Assembly (NCBI GenBank): GCA_024403455.1
Contig: JAKSRR010000011.1
Coordinates: 24,489-88,488, forward strand
Source of the DNA: Lachnospiraceae bacterium
GTDB taxonomy: Bacteria; Bacillota; Clostridia; Lachnospirales; Lachnospiraceae
Length of the DNA: 64,000 bases
Direction of reading: 5' to 3'
The notes beneath the pieces are model-generated. The model was not told where the DNA came from. It searched no databases and worked only from the letters and a program-made list of their open reading frames with translations. The translations under genes and the position numbers were made by a program. This document shows, piece after piece, positions 26,120 to 35,306 of the stretch. Position 1 is the stretch's first letter. Each line of letters begins with the position of its first letter.

Positions 26120-27712
26120 TTAATAACAATCTGGCAAATCATTTTCTAACAAAATATATTTATGGCCAGCATCGGAAATGCTGTGTGCAAACTGCATAGC
26201 TTCTTCCAGTTTACGAAATGCTTGGCATTTTTCCTCTGCAAATCCACTGTCTAATGCTCCCTGCATAATGGGCTTTGTGCGATTTATACCAACCAATAAG
26301 ATGTAGTCACAGCAGGCTGCAGCATAGGTCCCAAACTTGTAATTATACTCTTCTTCCTGCTCGCCTAATTCCACCATTCCAGGAGTAATCAGAATCCGAA
26401 CGCCTTCAAATAACTTAAGGGTCTCCACCGCAGCCTTCGATCCCACAGGATTAGAATTAAATGCATCATCAATAATGGTCATATTGCCATGATCCTTCAG
26501 TTCCATACGATGCGGTACGGACTGGATACGGCGTACTGGCACCTTCAAATCCTTTAACGGAATCCCTAATGTATGCGCCACCGAAATTGCCCCTACGATA
26601 TTAATTACATTATGTCCGCCTATCAGTCTGGTTCGGAAAGATTCCTGCTGCCCATCAGGGGTTGTTACAGTAAATTCTGTTCCCAGACTGGATAAAGAAA
26701 TATCCGATGCTCTGTATCCCGCGCCTTCACTATCATTTCGATAGAAAATCGGCGCCTCATAATTCTTTGCCTTCTCTGTAATCCATTCATTGTCCCCATT
26801 GAGGAATAGTAAACCTCCCTTGGGTAAGGCGTCTGCCAGTTCAAACTTAGTGGCAGCCACATTCTCTATTCCGCCAAAAGTTTCCAAATGCTGCGGTCCC
26901 ACAGACGTAATGAGTCCATGATGCGGATGTACAATATCGGTGATTTCCTTAATATCCCCCACATGTCGTGCACCCATTTCACAAACAAATATCTCATGGG
27001 TTGGTTTTAATGATCCTCGAATCGTTTTTACAACACCCATGGGGGTATTATAACTTTCCGGTGTAACTAAGGTACGGAATCTTTCCTTCAGCAAAGTTTC
27101 CAAATAGAATTTCACACTGGTTTTCCCATAACTTCCAGTAATTCCAATAATCTGCAGATCCTTATTCTGCTTGAGGATTCGCTTTGCGTCATTAATATAA
27201 TGATTGTTCACTCCCTTTTCAATCGGCTTATTTACCACATTGGCAAATAACGTCCACAGGGGCGCCATAACAAATAAAATCAACACGCCTCCCACAAGGA
27301 AGCGAAGCCCCATACCTGTTAATTTCCATCCTAAAATATAAAGTCCCGCTAACAGAAGAACGGCTAAGAATAATGCTGTTACCACCAATCTTCTAACTCG
27401 CATGGTAAACACCAATTTCTTCTTGGTGTTCGCTATTCGAAGATACCCAAAGTACTTCACGCAAATCCAAAGGTATAGCGTTAATACAATAAAGCACGGC
27501 AAATTCATAAAAAGAATGGTGCACAGCAAAATCGGAACAGACACATAAAGAAGTGCCTGTTTTCCAGGATGTTCCGATAACCAGTTCATCTGCTCATCAT
27601 TCTTATAACCATGAAGCTGCAGCATATGCAGATTATAACGAAGTACCAAAAGATAGGTAAGAATCGCTAATCCTGCTGATAAAATTTCAAAAACAATGGT
27701 TGCTACTTTCAT
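26120..27712 (-). CDS. murF: Membrane-anchored MurF-like ligase (D-Ala-D-Ala adding enzyme)
   Basis: 530 residues, longer than usual (about 450). Residues about 1-150 are four or five hydrophobic helices; the Mur ligase core begins near 170 with the P-loop GSYGKTS at about 193-199, then CEMGARHVGDI, a central domain and DDAFNSNP typical of MurF. The normal N-terminal UDP-substrate domain is not visible and the membrane segment stands in its place. Position next to ddl, whose product MurF uses, supports the role. The stop is about 25 bases before the ddl start. Confidence 0.85.
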   Translation of the reverse strand: MKVATIVFEILSAGLAILTYLLVLRYNLHMLQLHGYKNDEQMNWLSEHPGKQALLYVSVPILLCTILFMNLPCFIVLTLYLWICVKYFGYLRIANTKKKLVFTMRVRRLVVTALFLAVLLLAGLYILGWKLTGMGLRFLVGGVLILFVMAPLWTLFANVVNKPIEKGVNNHYINDAKRILKQNKDLQIIGITGSYGKTSVKFYLETLLKERFRTLVTPESYNTPMGVVKTIRGSLKPTHEIFVCEMGARHVGDIKEITDIVHPHHGLITSVGPQHLETFGGIENVAATKFELADALPKGGLLFLNGDNEWITEKAKNYEAPIFYRNDSEGAGYRASDISLSSLGTEFTVTTPDGQQESFRTRLIGGHNVINIVGAISVAHTLGIPLKDLKVPVRRIQSVPHRMELKDHGNMTIIDDAFNSNPVGSKAAVETLKLFEGVRILITPGMVELGEQEEEYNYKFGTYAAACCDYILLVGINRTKPIMQGALDSGFAEEKCQAFRKLEEAMQFAHSISDAGHKYILLENDLPDCY

Positions 27713-27717
27713 ACATT

Positions 27718-28488
27718 CTAAATCTCAAAATACGCTCTTAAGATATTCTGGAAAATCTGCGGTTTCTCTAAGAAGCAGTAATGTCCCGTTCCTTCCACTA
27801 CTGCAAGTCCTGCAGACGGCATTTTACTTTCCATCAGTTGCGCATCAGAAAGAGGTGTTGCTGTATCCTTGTCTCCCCAAATCAAAAGTACATCTTTTGT
27901 TACCTTCGGGAATAGTGCAGTGAGATCCTCATTCACAGCCTTGACCAGACATCCTTTCATAATAGGACTGGCATTGCGATAGTCAGCTGATCCCTGCCGG
28001 CTCTTCCAATCTGCTATAAGTTCTGGGCAAATCTTTTGGGCAATCCTAGTTCCTGCTAACTTTTTATAGAACTTATATCTAGCCTGCTTTATGCGTTTCC
28101 ACAACGTCTTCTTTGGCATGACACCAGCACTATCCACCAGCACAATACGAGAAATTTCTACTTCCTCCTGTCCTCTGGCAGCCAGTTTGATAATCATTCT
28201 GCCACCATAGGAGTGGCCCAAAAGAATCACCTTATGAACGCCAAGTTCTTTCAAAAAATGCAGCAGAAAATCCACGTAGTCATCCACACTCCAGGCGCTC
28301 TTTGGTTCGTCGCTCTCACCAAAGCCGGGGAGGTCAAACAAAAGCACTCTGTATTTTGCCGCTAGCACCTTTGCAATCGAATCATAGACAGGAATGGAGG
28401 TTCCCCATCCTTCTAGGATTACTACTGTTTCCTCGCCTTCACCACGAAACTCATAATTTATTTTTAATCCATCTACTGTAATTTCCAC
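27718..28488 (-). CDS. Alpha/beta hydrolase
   Basis: 256 residues from a GTG start at 28488, chosen because AAGGAA lies just before it and because the longer frame to 28674 would overlap the M23 peptidase gene by 176 bases. Catalytic triad: Ser in GHSYGG, Asp in IWGDKD and His in GTGHYCF. The oxyanion region is EGWGTS. Substrate unknown; it sits five bases before murF and is likely co-transcribed with it, so an envelope-linked ester is possible (inference). Confidence 0.85.
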   Translation of the reverse strand: MEITVDGLKINYEFRGEGEETVVILEGWGTSIPVYDSIAKVLAAKYRVLLFDLPGFGESDEPKSAWSVDDYVDFLLHFLKELGVHKVILLGHSYGGRMIIKLAARGQEEVEISRIVLVDSAGVMPKKTLWKRIKQARYKFYKKLAGTRIAQKICPELIADWKSRQGSADYRNASPIMKGCLVKAVNEDLTALFPKVTKDVLLIWGDKDTATPLSDAQLMESKMPSAGLAVVEGTGHYCFLEKPQIFQNILRAYFEI

Positions 28489-28498
28489 GTTTCTTTCC

Positions 28499-30088
28499 TT
28501 ACAGATAATCAAACGGATTGACCTGATTACCGCCAACAAGAATCTCAAAGTGTAGGTGAGGTCCTGTGGAGTTACCACTATTACCACTACCTGCAATGGT
28601 CTGTCCCTGGGATACTGCCTGTCCAACAGATACATAAATACGGCTAAGATGCGCATATCTGGTCTGCTTACCATCGGGATGCTTAATCACAATACAGTAA
28701 CCATATCCACCTGACCATCCTGCCTGGGTTACCGTACCACCGCAGGATGCCATAATGGGTGTTCCCATAGGACATGCCCAGTCAATACCTTTATGGTAAG
28801 AGGAACCTATGCCACCTGGTGACCTACGATATCCAAAGTAAGAGGAAATACGTCCACCGGCCAGCGGTTTTACATAGGTCGGAGGAACAATGGTTCCTAC
28901 CTCCACTTTTTTCGCAACACCTTCTGCCAGGACTTCCTCATAAAGAATATCTTCCGAAATCTGCGCATCATTTTCATAAGTAACTAACGCAACCGCATCT
29001 CTGAAACCAGAAGAAGGCTGTCTGAGTGTCTTACGATCACTCGTATACCAGCTGTCATTATATACGTACTCAATAGGAAGATCGTAGGCTTCTTTTCTAC
29101 GCACTTCTTCCAATCTGTACACACCCAAAATCGGAACAGGGATGGTAACTAGTAACTCCTGTCCCACGCTGATTTCTGTTTTTTCGCTAACCAGCGCATC
29201 GTTCATCGCAATCAGCTGCGGCAAAGGAAGACCCAAGTCCACAGAAATGTCAGAAAGCGTATCCCCGCGTTTTACGGTATAAATCTGCTTCGTATCCTGT
29301 ACATCAAACAGATACTCCTTTGCCTTCTGCACATCCATAATATACTCTTCCGGCACATATCCCTCACTCATCTGTACGGCATCCGCAAACTGCATATCAA
29401 TAATGCCATACTCATACTGCGCGTAGGGATCACTACTCACGCTTTCTGCCGTAAGATCATCCACCGTAAGAACATCCATTGCCCCTGCATTTAGCCTGAG
29501 AGTATCCTCGTCCTCACCTGTAGGAAGATCTGCTGTTTTTACAATACGAGGCGTTAACGCACTAAACTCCGTACTGGTATCTACCAGAACCGATAATTCG
29601 AACATATCCTTTTTATCATATTCTGCTAGTCCTGTTGCCAGCACGCTCATGGCATCCTGCGCAGACGCTACATATACCGCGTCATCACCAACCTTAATCA
29701 TGCACCCTTTTACCGGAGCCTCTGTAGCACTAGGTTCTAAGTAGGATTTCAAGGTGGCAACAAGCACCTCTTCCTTTACAAATGGTGCATGGTCCTCTTC
29801 GCAAGCCTCAAAAGTAAACTCCGGAAAATCCGTATAAATAATGCCATCTTTTTCTTTGGCAATACTGTTCTTTGCCGCAGCATAAGCTTCGTAAAAATCA
29901 TCCTTTTCCCGCACTACACCAAAAAACTGGTCTCCTAAGGAAACCCTATAATGCACCTGCAGTTCCTTCTCCTCATCAGCCCTTCTCTGGGGTAAAAAGA
30001 GAACATAAAGAAATGCGCTAAGGCTTAGCACAATAAGAAATACGTTGGTACGTACTAGATGATATTTTGATCGTCTTCTTCGATTCAT
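28499..30088 (-). CDS. LysM and M23 domain peptidoglycan endopeptidase, membrane-anchored
   Basis: 529 residues: a basic N-terminus and one helix (about 14-30), a long extracellular region, a LysM domain (YTVKRGDTLSDI, about 268-312), a G5-like beta region, and a C-terminal M23 metallopeptidase with zinc ligands in YHKGIDWACP and HLHFE. It should bind peptidoglycan and cut cross-link peptides, in growth or as a partner for regulated hydrolysis. The metal motif is complete, so it is predicted to be active. It opens the operon with the hydrolase and murF. Confidence 0.92.
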   Translation of the reverse strand: MNRRRRSKYHLVRTNVFLIVLSLSAFLYVLFLPQRRADEEKELQVHYRVSLGDQFFGVVREKDDFYEAYAAAKNSIAKEKDGIIYTDFPEFTFEACEEDHAPFVKEEVLVATLKSYLEPSATEAPVKGCMIKVGDDAVYVASAQDAMSVLATGLAEYDKKDMFELSVLVDTSTEFSALTPRIVKTADLPTGEDEDTLRLNAGAMDVLTVDDLTAESVSSDPYAQYEYGIIDMQFADAVQMSEGYVPEEYIMDVQKAKEYLFDVQDTKQIYTVKRGDTLSDISVDLGLPLPQLIAMNDALVSEKTEISVGQELLVTIPVPILGVYRLEEVRRKEAYDLPIEYVYNDSWYTSDRKTLRQPSSGFRDAVALVTYENDAQISEDILYEEVLAEGVAKKVEVGTIVPPTYVKPLAGGRISSYFGYRRSPGGIGSSYHKGIDWACPMGTPIMASCGGTVTQAGWSGGYGYCIVIKHPDGKQTRYAHLSRIYVSVGQAVSQGQTIAGSGNSGNSTGPHLHFEILVGGNQVNPFDYL

Positions 30089-30094
30089 AAATAC

Positions 30095-30127
30095 ATAAAA
30101 AGAGGCGATAGGACCCCTGCCGCCTCC
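30095..30127 (-). terminator. Terminator after the flavin reductase gene
   Basis: GAGGCG pairs with CGCCTC around a loop and TTTTT follows on the minus strand, six bases or so past the stop at 30133. Confidence 0.7.
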
Positions 30128-30132
30128 TTGCC

Positions 30133-30696
30133 TTACTTTTTCTTTACGGAATAACCAAACTTACCTAGATTTTCACCCAAGCTATAATACTCACCATGAG
30201 AATATGCCACAGGCTTTGCATCTGCAAAATGGAACTTACCGGTTTCATCCATATATTTATCATCCACAGTAACTGCCACTACCTCTGCAATGAACATATC
30301 ATGGGATCCTAGTTCCAAAACCTGTTTTACTTTACACTCAATCGATACTGGGCTTTCTGCCACGGAAGGAGCTGCCACCTTTTCGCTGGCCAGCTTTGTA
30401 AGTTTCATATCTGCCCACTTATCGGTATCCCTACCGCTTTTTACACCACAGTAATCTACTGCCTCTACCAAATCTTTTCCCACTAGATTTACTACAAACT
30501 CACCTGTCTTTGTAATCATAGCATGGGAGAATCTTTCTTTTCGCACGGAAATAGAAAGCATTGCTGGATCAGAGCAAATCGTACCTGCCCAAGCTACGGT
30601 AAATACATTGTCTTTCCCTTCTCCATCACTGCAGCTGATTAATACCGCTGGAACTGGATAAAGCATATTTCCAGGTTTAAAGTTTGTTCTTGCCAT
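30133..30696 (-). CDS. Flavin reductase family protein (FMN-binding split barrel)
   Basis: 187 residues. The family features are the PVPAVLISCSD opening strand, the WAGTICSDPAMLSISVRKERFSH core (key residues SDPAMLSISVR), and EFVVNL. These proteins bind FMN and reduce flavin or act as small flavoproteins; some clostridial members substitute for ferric reductases. No partner oxygenase is nearby. It is flanked on both sides by transcription end or start signals and looks monocistronic. Confidence 0.88.
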   Translation of the reverse strand: MARTNFKPGNMLYPVPAVLISCSDGEGKDNVFTVAWAGTICSDPAMLSISVRKERFSHAMITKTGEFVVNLVGKDLVEAVDYCGVKSGRDTDKWADMKLTKLASEKVAAPSVAESPVSIECKVKQVLELGSHDMFIAEVVAVTVDDKYMDETGKFHFADAKPVAYSHGEYYSLGENLGKFGYSVKKK

Positions 30697-30766
30697 AAAT
30701 ACTTCCCTTTACGAATGTTTCTCTACTACCATATACTGCGTGCTAAAAACTGCTACCGCAGCATTC

Positions 30767-32005
30767 CTATATAATCCCCAAAATCTGGAGAATCTGAATC
30801 GCCACGCCCGACAGAGACATGATGGTTGCGATGATTGCCCATACCTTTGCGCCGGTAGCTTTTGCACCTGCACGCTTAATCTGCATTTCTATACCATCAA
30901 ACTGCTTTTCACCATTCTCATTAATGACTGCCTGCACATTGCGATATACTTTTACGCTTTCCTTGTGCATAAAGTCTTCTGCATCCTTAAAGCGTGCTTC
31001 CAGCATCTTCTGCTGTGCTTCCTCACGTTCTCTTGCAGCCGCTTCCTTCTGCTGCTCTTTTGCAGCCTCATCCTTAGAATTCATCTGGGCATTAATGCGC
31101 TGGATAAACTCAACGATTTCTCTGTTGTCTTGCTTTAATCCATAAATTGCCGCATCAAAGCTGGACTGCAGACTGTTTCTAGTTTCTTCATTAGAATTTT
31201 TAAGATTCGCAATGCCAATCTTAATCTCATTACTGGTGGCAGAAAGGCTTTCTACAGAAGAACGTGTAGCACTTCCAGAATCCTTTAATTCTGCCATAGC
31301 AGCTTTCATCTCTGCTGACTCTGTAATCGTAGAAGGCTGGGCTTCTACCTTGGCAGCTGCACTTCTAGCCTGCGCTTCCAACATCTGCTGCACCGTAAAC
31401 TGCAGCGCATTTGTATTTTCCAACAGCTGAGTCATAGAATTCTGCAGCTGATCATTCATCATCTGAGAGGAATTCTTATCCGTCTCTAAATCGTTACGCA
31501 CCGCATTCGTGGTCTGGTTCATCTCATCTAGTGCAGCCTGCAGTGCACTGATAGCTGCCTTTACTTCTTCTGTCCCAGCCTTCATCTGTGCATTATCTGC
31601 TTCTAAGGCTGCTACGGAATTCTTAACATCTTCGTTGCCTGCCTGCAGTGCTGCGACAGAATACTTCACTTCATCAGAGGATCTCTGTACTGCCTCTGCA
31701 TAACTCTGTACTTCACTGACAACACTAGCCATCTCTTCCGAGATAACAGAAGGAGATACCTCACCGGTACCTGCAACAAGCTGTAAATTTCTCACTTTAT
31801 CAATGCCTTCATCCACCAGAGAGTACATCTTCTCTGTTAACTCTGCATTCTTATAATTTAACTTACGCATCTCCTGCAGGGTTGCCTCGTATGCCTCCAC
31901 CTGATTTTCCAACATAGAAAGCTGCTGAGCTTCTGCTTCTCCATTCGCGCGAATCATCTCGGTTGCACTATATTTTTCTGAGTACTGATCCATGAAGCTG
32001 TCCAT
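30767..32005 (-). CDS. Long coiled-coil protein with C-terminal membrane tail
   Basis: 412 residues, function unknown. Nearly the whole length is predicted coiled coil with short repeats (VKYSVAALQAGNEDVKNSVAALEADNAQMK gives SVAALxAxN twice). The C-terminus has one hydrophobic helix (about 385-410), so it is a tail-anchored protein. The layout resembles membrane-attached scaffold proteins or methyl-accepting-like coiled coils without a sensor. The ATG at 32005 has AGGAGG eight bases upstream; a TTG six codons earlier overlaps the SD. Its own promoter is visible. Confidence 0.75.
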   Translation of the reverse strand: MDSFMDQYSEKYSATEMIRANGEAEAQQLSMLENQVEAYEATLQEMRKLNYKNAELTEKMYSLVDEGIDKVRNLQLVAGTGEVSPSVISEEMASVVSEVQSYAEAVQRSSDEVKYSVAALQAGNEDVKNSVAALEADNAQMKAGTEEVKAAISALQAALDEMNQTTNAVRNDLETDKNSSQMMNDQLQNSMTQLLENTNALQFTVQQMLEAQARSAAAKVEAQPSTITESAEMKAAMAELKDSGSATRSSVESLSATSNEIKIGIANLKNSNEETRNSLQSSFDAAIYGLKQDNREIVEFIQRINAQMNSKDEAAKEQQKEAAAREREEAQQKMLEARFKDAEDFMHKESVKVYRNVQAVINENGEKQFDGIEMQIKRAGAKATGAKVWAIIATIMSLSGVAIQILQILGII

Positions 32006-32065
32006 ACTATTTTCCTCCTGCAAGTAGGTTTCGTCTCATTCTGCGCAAAGCGCCACAGATACTAT

Positions 32066-32094
32066 ATTTTACCATTTTTGCCCCTATTTAACAA
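32066..32094 (-). promoter_or_regulatory. Promoter of the coiled-coil protein gene
   Basis: TTGTTA (32089-32094), 17-base spacer and TAAAAT (32066-32071) on the minus strand. Confidence 0.55.
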
Positions 32095-32296
32095 ACACTT
32101 AGCCCTCTGCAAGGTCTTCTTTAGGCTCGGGTGACCATTTTGAACTTTTGTGCATTTTATCCAAATATTTCAGCAGTGCGAAATACTTTTTATTCATTTT
32201 TAACATTCTCTTCTGTGCATATTCATATTTCGTTCATAATTGTTCCGTATAATCTTTATTAACAACAGATAAGAGCAAAAAACATTTTTCATAATC

Positions 32297-32326
32297 GCCC
32301 GGTGGTCACGAAAGTGGTTACCGGGC
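32297..32326. other. Perfect hairpin with a GAAA tetraloop
   Basis: GCCCGGT pairs with ACCGGGC; three wobble or mismatch positions follow, then CAC-GAAA-GTG on the plus strand. No T-run follows on either strand, so it is not a classic terminator. A TATAAT box occurs on the plus strand about 50 bases upstream. It may be part of a small RNA. Confidence 0.35.
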
Positions 32327-32362
32327 CCTCCTCATTTCTAGGGCGTTCCCTTGCTTTATCAA

Positions 32363-32402
32363 AAAAGGATGAACCTTCTTTGTATTTCTCAAAGATTCAT
32401 CC
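32363..32402 (-). terminator. Terminator after the ABC transporter gene
   Basis: GGATGAA...CTTTG pairs with CAAAG...TTCATCC and is followed by TTTTTT on the minus strand. It ends the dapF-to-ABC operon. Confidence 0.85.
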
Positions 32403-32412
32403 TCTGCTATTT

Positions 32413-34170
32413 CTATTTTTCCTTGACCAGTTTTCCATCCTGTACCCGATACACTTCGTCACACTTTTCAATGGTTTGCAGACGATGTGCGATAATGATT
32501 AACGTCTTCTGACCATGTAGCCTGTTGATAGACTCCATGATGGCAGCTTCCGTATCACCATCTAATGCGCTGGTGGCCTCATCTAAAATCAACACCTCCG
32601 GATTCTCGTACAGTGCTCTGGCGATACCAATTCTCTGTCGCTGTCCACCAGAAATACGAATACCTCTCTCACCAATGCCGGTTTCCATTCCTTCTGGCAA
32701 AGACTTAATAAATTCATCTAGCTGCGCTTCCTTCGCGACTTCCCAAACCCGTGCATCATCAATTTCCTCTTCGGGAATACCAAATGCAATATTCTTACGA
32801 ATCGTATCATCAATCATGAAAATGGTCTGAGGAATGTAACCTACATTCTTTAACCACTTACGATAGTTTTCCTCCGATAATACGTCTGCGCCATCTGCGC
32901 GGATACTTCCCTCTTGAATCTGCAATAGTCCCAACAGTACATCCACAATGGTTGACTTTCCGGCACCACTACTACCCACAATACCCACGCTGCTGCCCAC
33001 TGAAATCGTAAGATCTGCCTTGTTAAAAATCTTGCGGTCCGTATTCGGATACTGATAGGTAATCCCATCTAATTGAATCTTTTCTTTTACAGGCAGTTTT
33101 TCCTTCGCAGGCTGTAAATCTGTAATCTCTGTTTTCTCACCACTGATTTCCTCCTGCAGGTTATCGGATACGCCCATAAAAAACGGTTCGTAATATGCGA
33201 TACTGTTAATCTGATTGTTGATTCGATTTGCGCAGGGCATCAAACGCATTACTGCTACACCAAAGGCTGCAACAATTGCCATCATTCCTTCTGTTTCCGC
33301 GCCCGTCAGCATCAGAATCAGCAGATAGATAATCATGCCGGCAATACATACAGTCTCAATCAGCAGTCTAGGAACGCTGTTAAAAAGCGTATATTTCTGC
33401 ACCGCATTCACATAACCCTTACCACACTTAATATATTCATCCACAAAGTAGGTTTCCCGGCCTGCTGTTTTCACTTCCTTAATTCCCGTAACCGTCTGGC
33501 TAATCCACTTAAAGAGGCCGCTATAATAATCCTGATTATCCTTCCCCGCTTTATACATAATGGGTTTTAGTATTTTCTTGATCACAAACAGCGTTACCAC
33601 TAGGAGAGCTGAAATCATCAGCGTCATCTTCGGATCCGCAATAAGTAGTACAGTTACCAAACAAATAAAAACAATGACCTCCGACACAATCGTAAGAAGC
33701 GACAAAATTAACGCATACATATTGTTTACATCCGAAGTAATGTTTCGCTGAATCACAGCCGTATCCGCGTTCAGATAGAATTCGTAGTTCTTGCGAAGAT
33801 AATTCTTCATCATGCGCTCACTGGTACGGAACTGATTGGTATATACAAACTTATATAAAATCTTCTGTTGAAAAAACAAAAATAAATTTTTAAGAACAAA
33901 GGCTGCCACCATAGAAAGCATGATAAGAATGGTAAAACTTCTATGAGACTGCATGCCTAAAAACTGATAGAGGCCCGACAGAAATGTGTTGTTATCGATG
34001 GCATTCGGATCCATCACCAGGCTCACAATGGGAATCACAATAGAAATACTTGCGGTTTCTAAGACTGCCCCAATAAGCATCAGAAAAACCAATACTCCCA
34101 TAAACATTTTCTGTTTTTTATCTAGCAGCAAATTCAGCTTCTTTAAAATCTTAATCATTGATTGCTCCAT
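32413..34170 (-). CDS. ABC transporter, fused permease-ATPase (lipid/oligosaccharide exporter type)
   Basis: 585 residues: an N-terminal six-helix domain (about 1-310) and a C-terminal ATPase with Walker A GSSGAGKST, signature ISGGQRQR, Walker B VLILDEATSALD and switch IAHRL. One half-transporter, so it should work as a homodimer. Sequence style is like PglK/MsbA flippases of lipid-linked sugars, which fits its place right after two glycosyltransferase genes. Substrate not provable from sequence. Confidence 0.88.
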   Translation of the reverse strand: MEQSMIKILKKLNLLLDKKQKMFMGVLVFLMLIGAVLETASISIVIPIVSLVMDPNAIDNNTFLSGLYQFLGMQSHRSFTILIMLSMVAAFVLKNLFLFFQQKILYKFVYTNQFRTSERMMKNYLRKNYEFYLNADTAVIQRNITSDVNNMYALILSLLTIVSEVIVFICLVTVLLIADPKMTLMISALLVVTLFVIKKILKPIMYKAGKDNQDYYSGLFKWISQTVTGIKEVKTAGRETYFVDEYIKCGKGYVNAVQKYTLFNSVPRLLIETVCIAGMIIYLLILMLTGAETEGMMAIVAAFGVAVMRLMPCANRINNQINSIAYYEPFFMGVSDNLQEEISGEKTEITDLQPAKEKLPVKEKIQLDGITYQYPNTDRKIFNKADLTISVGSSVGIVGSSGAGKSTIVDVLLGLLQIQEGSIRADGADVLSEENYRKWLKNVGYIPQTIFMIDDTIRKNIAFGIPEEEIDDARVWEVAKEAQLDEFIKSLPEGMETGIGERGIRISGGQRQRIGIARALYENPEVLILDEATSALDGDTEAAIMESINRLHGQKTLIIIAHRLQTIEKCDEVYRVQDGKLVKEK

Positions 34171-34210
34171 AGGATACGTGTACGATTACGTTTTCTCTCA
34201 CGAACACTAA

Positions 34211-35305
34211 CTAAATCCGTTCATTATAGTTGTGAATCATGGGATCCTCATACTGATCCATAAACTCTCCACCCAGCCGTATTTTTTCTTCCGCATAGGT
34301 AATGGCCGATAACTCCGTAAATACAGACACCACTTTTGTACAATGAATGCCTTCAACGAAGCTTAGCAGTCCCATTGGTACCTTTGCATCAAATTGCGGA
34401 AGATTCGGATAGTTCGCCTTATAATCAAGTACATCTCGGGGATGGGGCTTAATAAATACAATGGCGTCACTACCATCCTTTGCTTTACCATAGGTTGCCA
34501 AAAGATCATCCATGATTCGTTTTCTGGTTTCTAAATCACAAAGTGGATCTGAAAGAATCAGTACGCTTTCCCGACCTGCCTTCATAAGCCCTATGGATGT
34601 CTCAATTTCTTCTTTATTTGCCACGAAGGCACGTAGCAAAAGATCCTTGTCCTCTGGCGTCAGCCGTTCATAAAGCGGCGCCCTGGGAACTTCCACATAT
34701 TTTTCGAAGTCGTATTTTATCACGCTTCGATTATTTACTTCCATATCGATGCAGTACTTACTGTGGCCATTCTCCATGAAAATCAAGTTTTTTCTGGCGA
34801 ACTTTTCTTTTAATTCAAAATGACCAATATTTCCTACTCTAGCGCTATCTAAGGTTTTTAGGCAGTCCAGTCCATCCTCCATCGCATGGTAATAGATGTG
34901 ATTCATATTCAGATAAATGCCAATGGGATCTGAATCACAGAAGACGTAGATATTCTCATACTCCCGAAAGTCCACTGGCACATAGGGTGCCTGCAACTTC
35001 GCAAACTTCCGCACAAATCGTATGCGGTAGAACATATTGATTACAATATTTCCACGATTCTTTTTGTATTTATCTAACGCAGGAAAAAAGGTCTCCCTTT
35101 TTTCATCAAACCAAAGAACGTCTTCAAAGTAACCAGTCTTTTCTATTTGCTCCTTTAGTGCGCCAAAATCATTGGACATCTTGCTCAGAACCAGCGTTGC
35201 CTTCCCCTGCTCCTCAACCGGCAGAGATAGTTCCTTTAAAAACGTCACAAGCACATGATAAAACGTATGGCATACATATATTCTTTTCTTTGTTTTTTCC
35301 ACCAT
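34211..35305 (-). CDS. Sialyltransferase-like glycosyltransferase (GT52/polysialyltransferase fold)
   Basis: 364 residues. Two motifs that define the bacterial sialyltransferase folds are visible: the D/E-D/E-G motif as EDG (143-145, HAMEDGLDCL) and the HP motif (KPHPRD, 287-291), with a Ser/Thr site SVFTELSA near 327. This supports a GT-B fold glycosyltransferase using a nucleotide-activated donor; CMP-sialic acid is not proven, as no sialic acid synthesis genes are seen here. It lies between the GT2 and ABC genes with small gaps. Confidence 0.65.
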   Translation of the reverse strand: MVEKTKKRIYVCHTFYHVLVTFLKELSLPVEEQGKATLVLSKMSNDFGALKEQIEKTGYFEDVLWFDEKRETFFPALDKYKKNRGNIVINMFYRIRFVRKFAKLQAPYVPVDFREYENIYVFCDSDPIGIYLNMNHIYYHAMEDGLDCLKTLDSARVGNIGHFELKEKFARKNLIFMENGHSKYCIDMEVNNRSVIKYDFEKYVEVPRAPLYERLTPEDKDLLLRAFVANKEEIETSIGLMKAGRESVLILSDPLCDLETRKRIMDDLLATYGKAKDGSDAIVFIKPHPRDVLDYKANYPNLPQFDAKVPMGLLSFVEGIHCTKVVSVFTELSAITYAEEKIRLGGEFMDQYEDPMIHNYNERI

Positions 35306-35306
35306 A

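Larger units (their letters stand above)
32006..32412. other. Gene-poor interval of about 400 bases
   Basis: It holds the promoter of the coiled-coil gene, the terminator of the ABC gene, a GAAA-loop hairpin (32297-32326) and a possible 32-codon minus-strand ORF (32099-32197, MNKKYFALLKYLDK start). The small ORF has only a weak SD and is not called as a gene. Confidence 0.5.

Noticed and set aside
28489-28674. Longer N-terminus of the alpha/beta hydrolase
   Set aside because: This part is antiparallel in character to no family and lies fully inside the M23 peptidase gene; the GTG at 28488 has its own SD.
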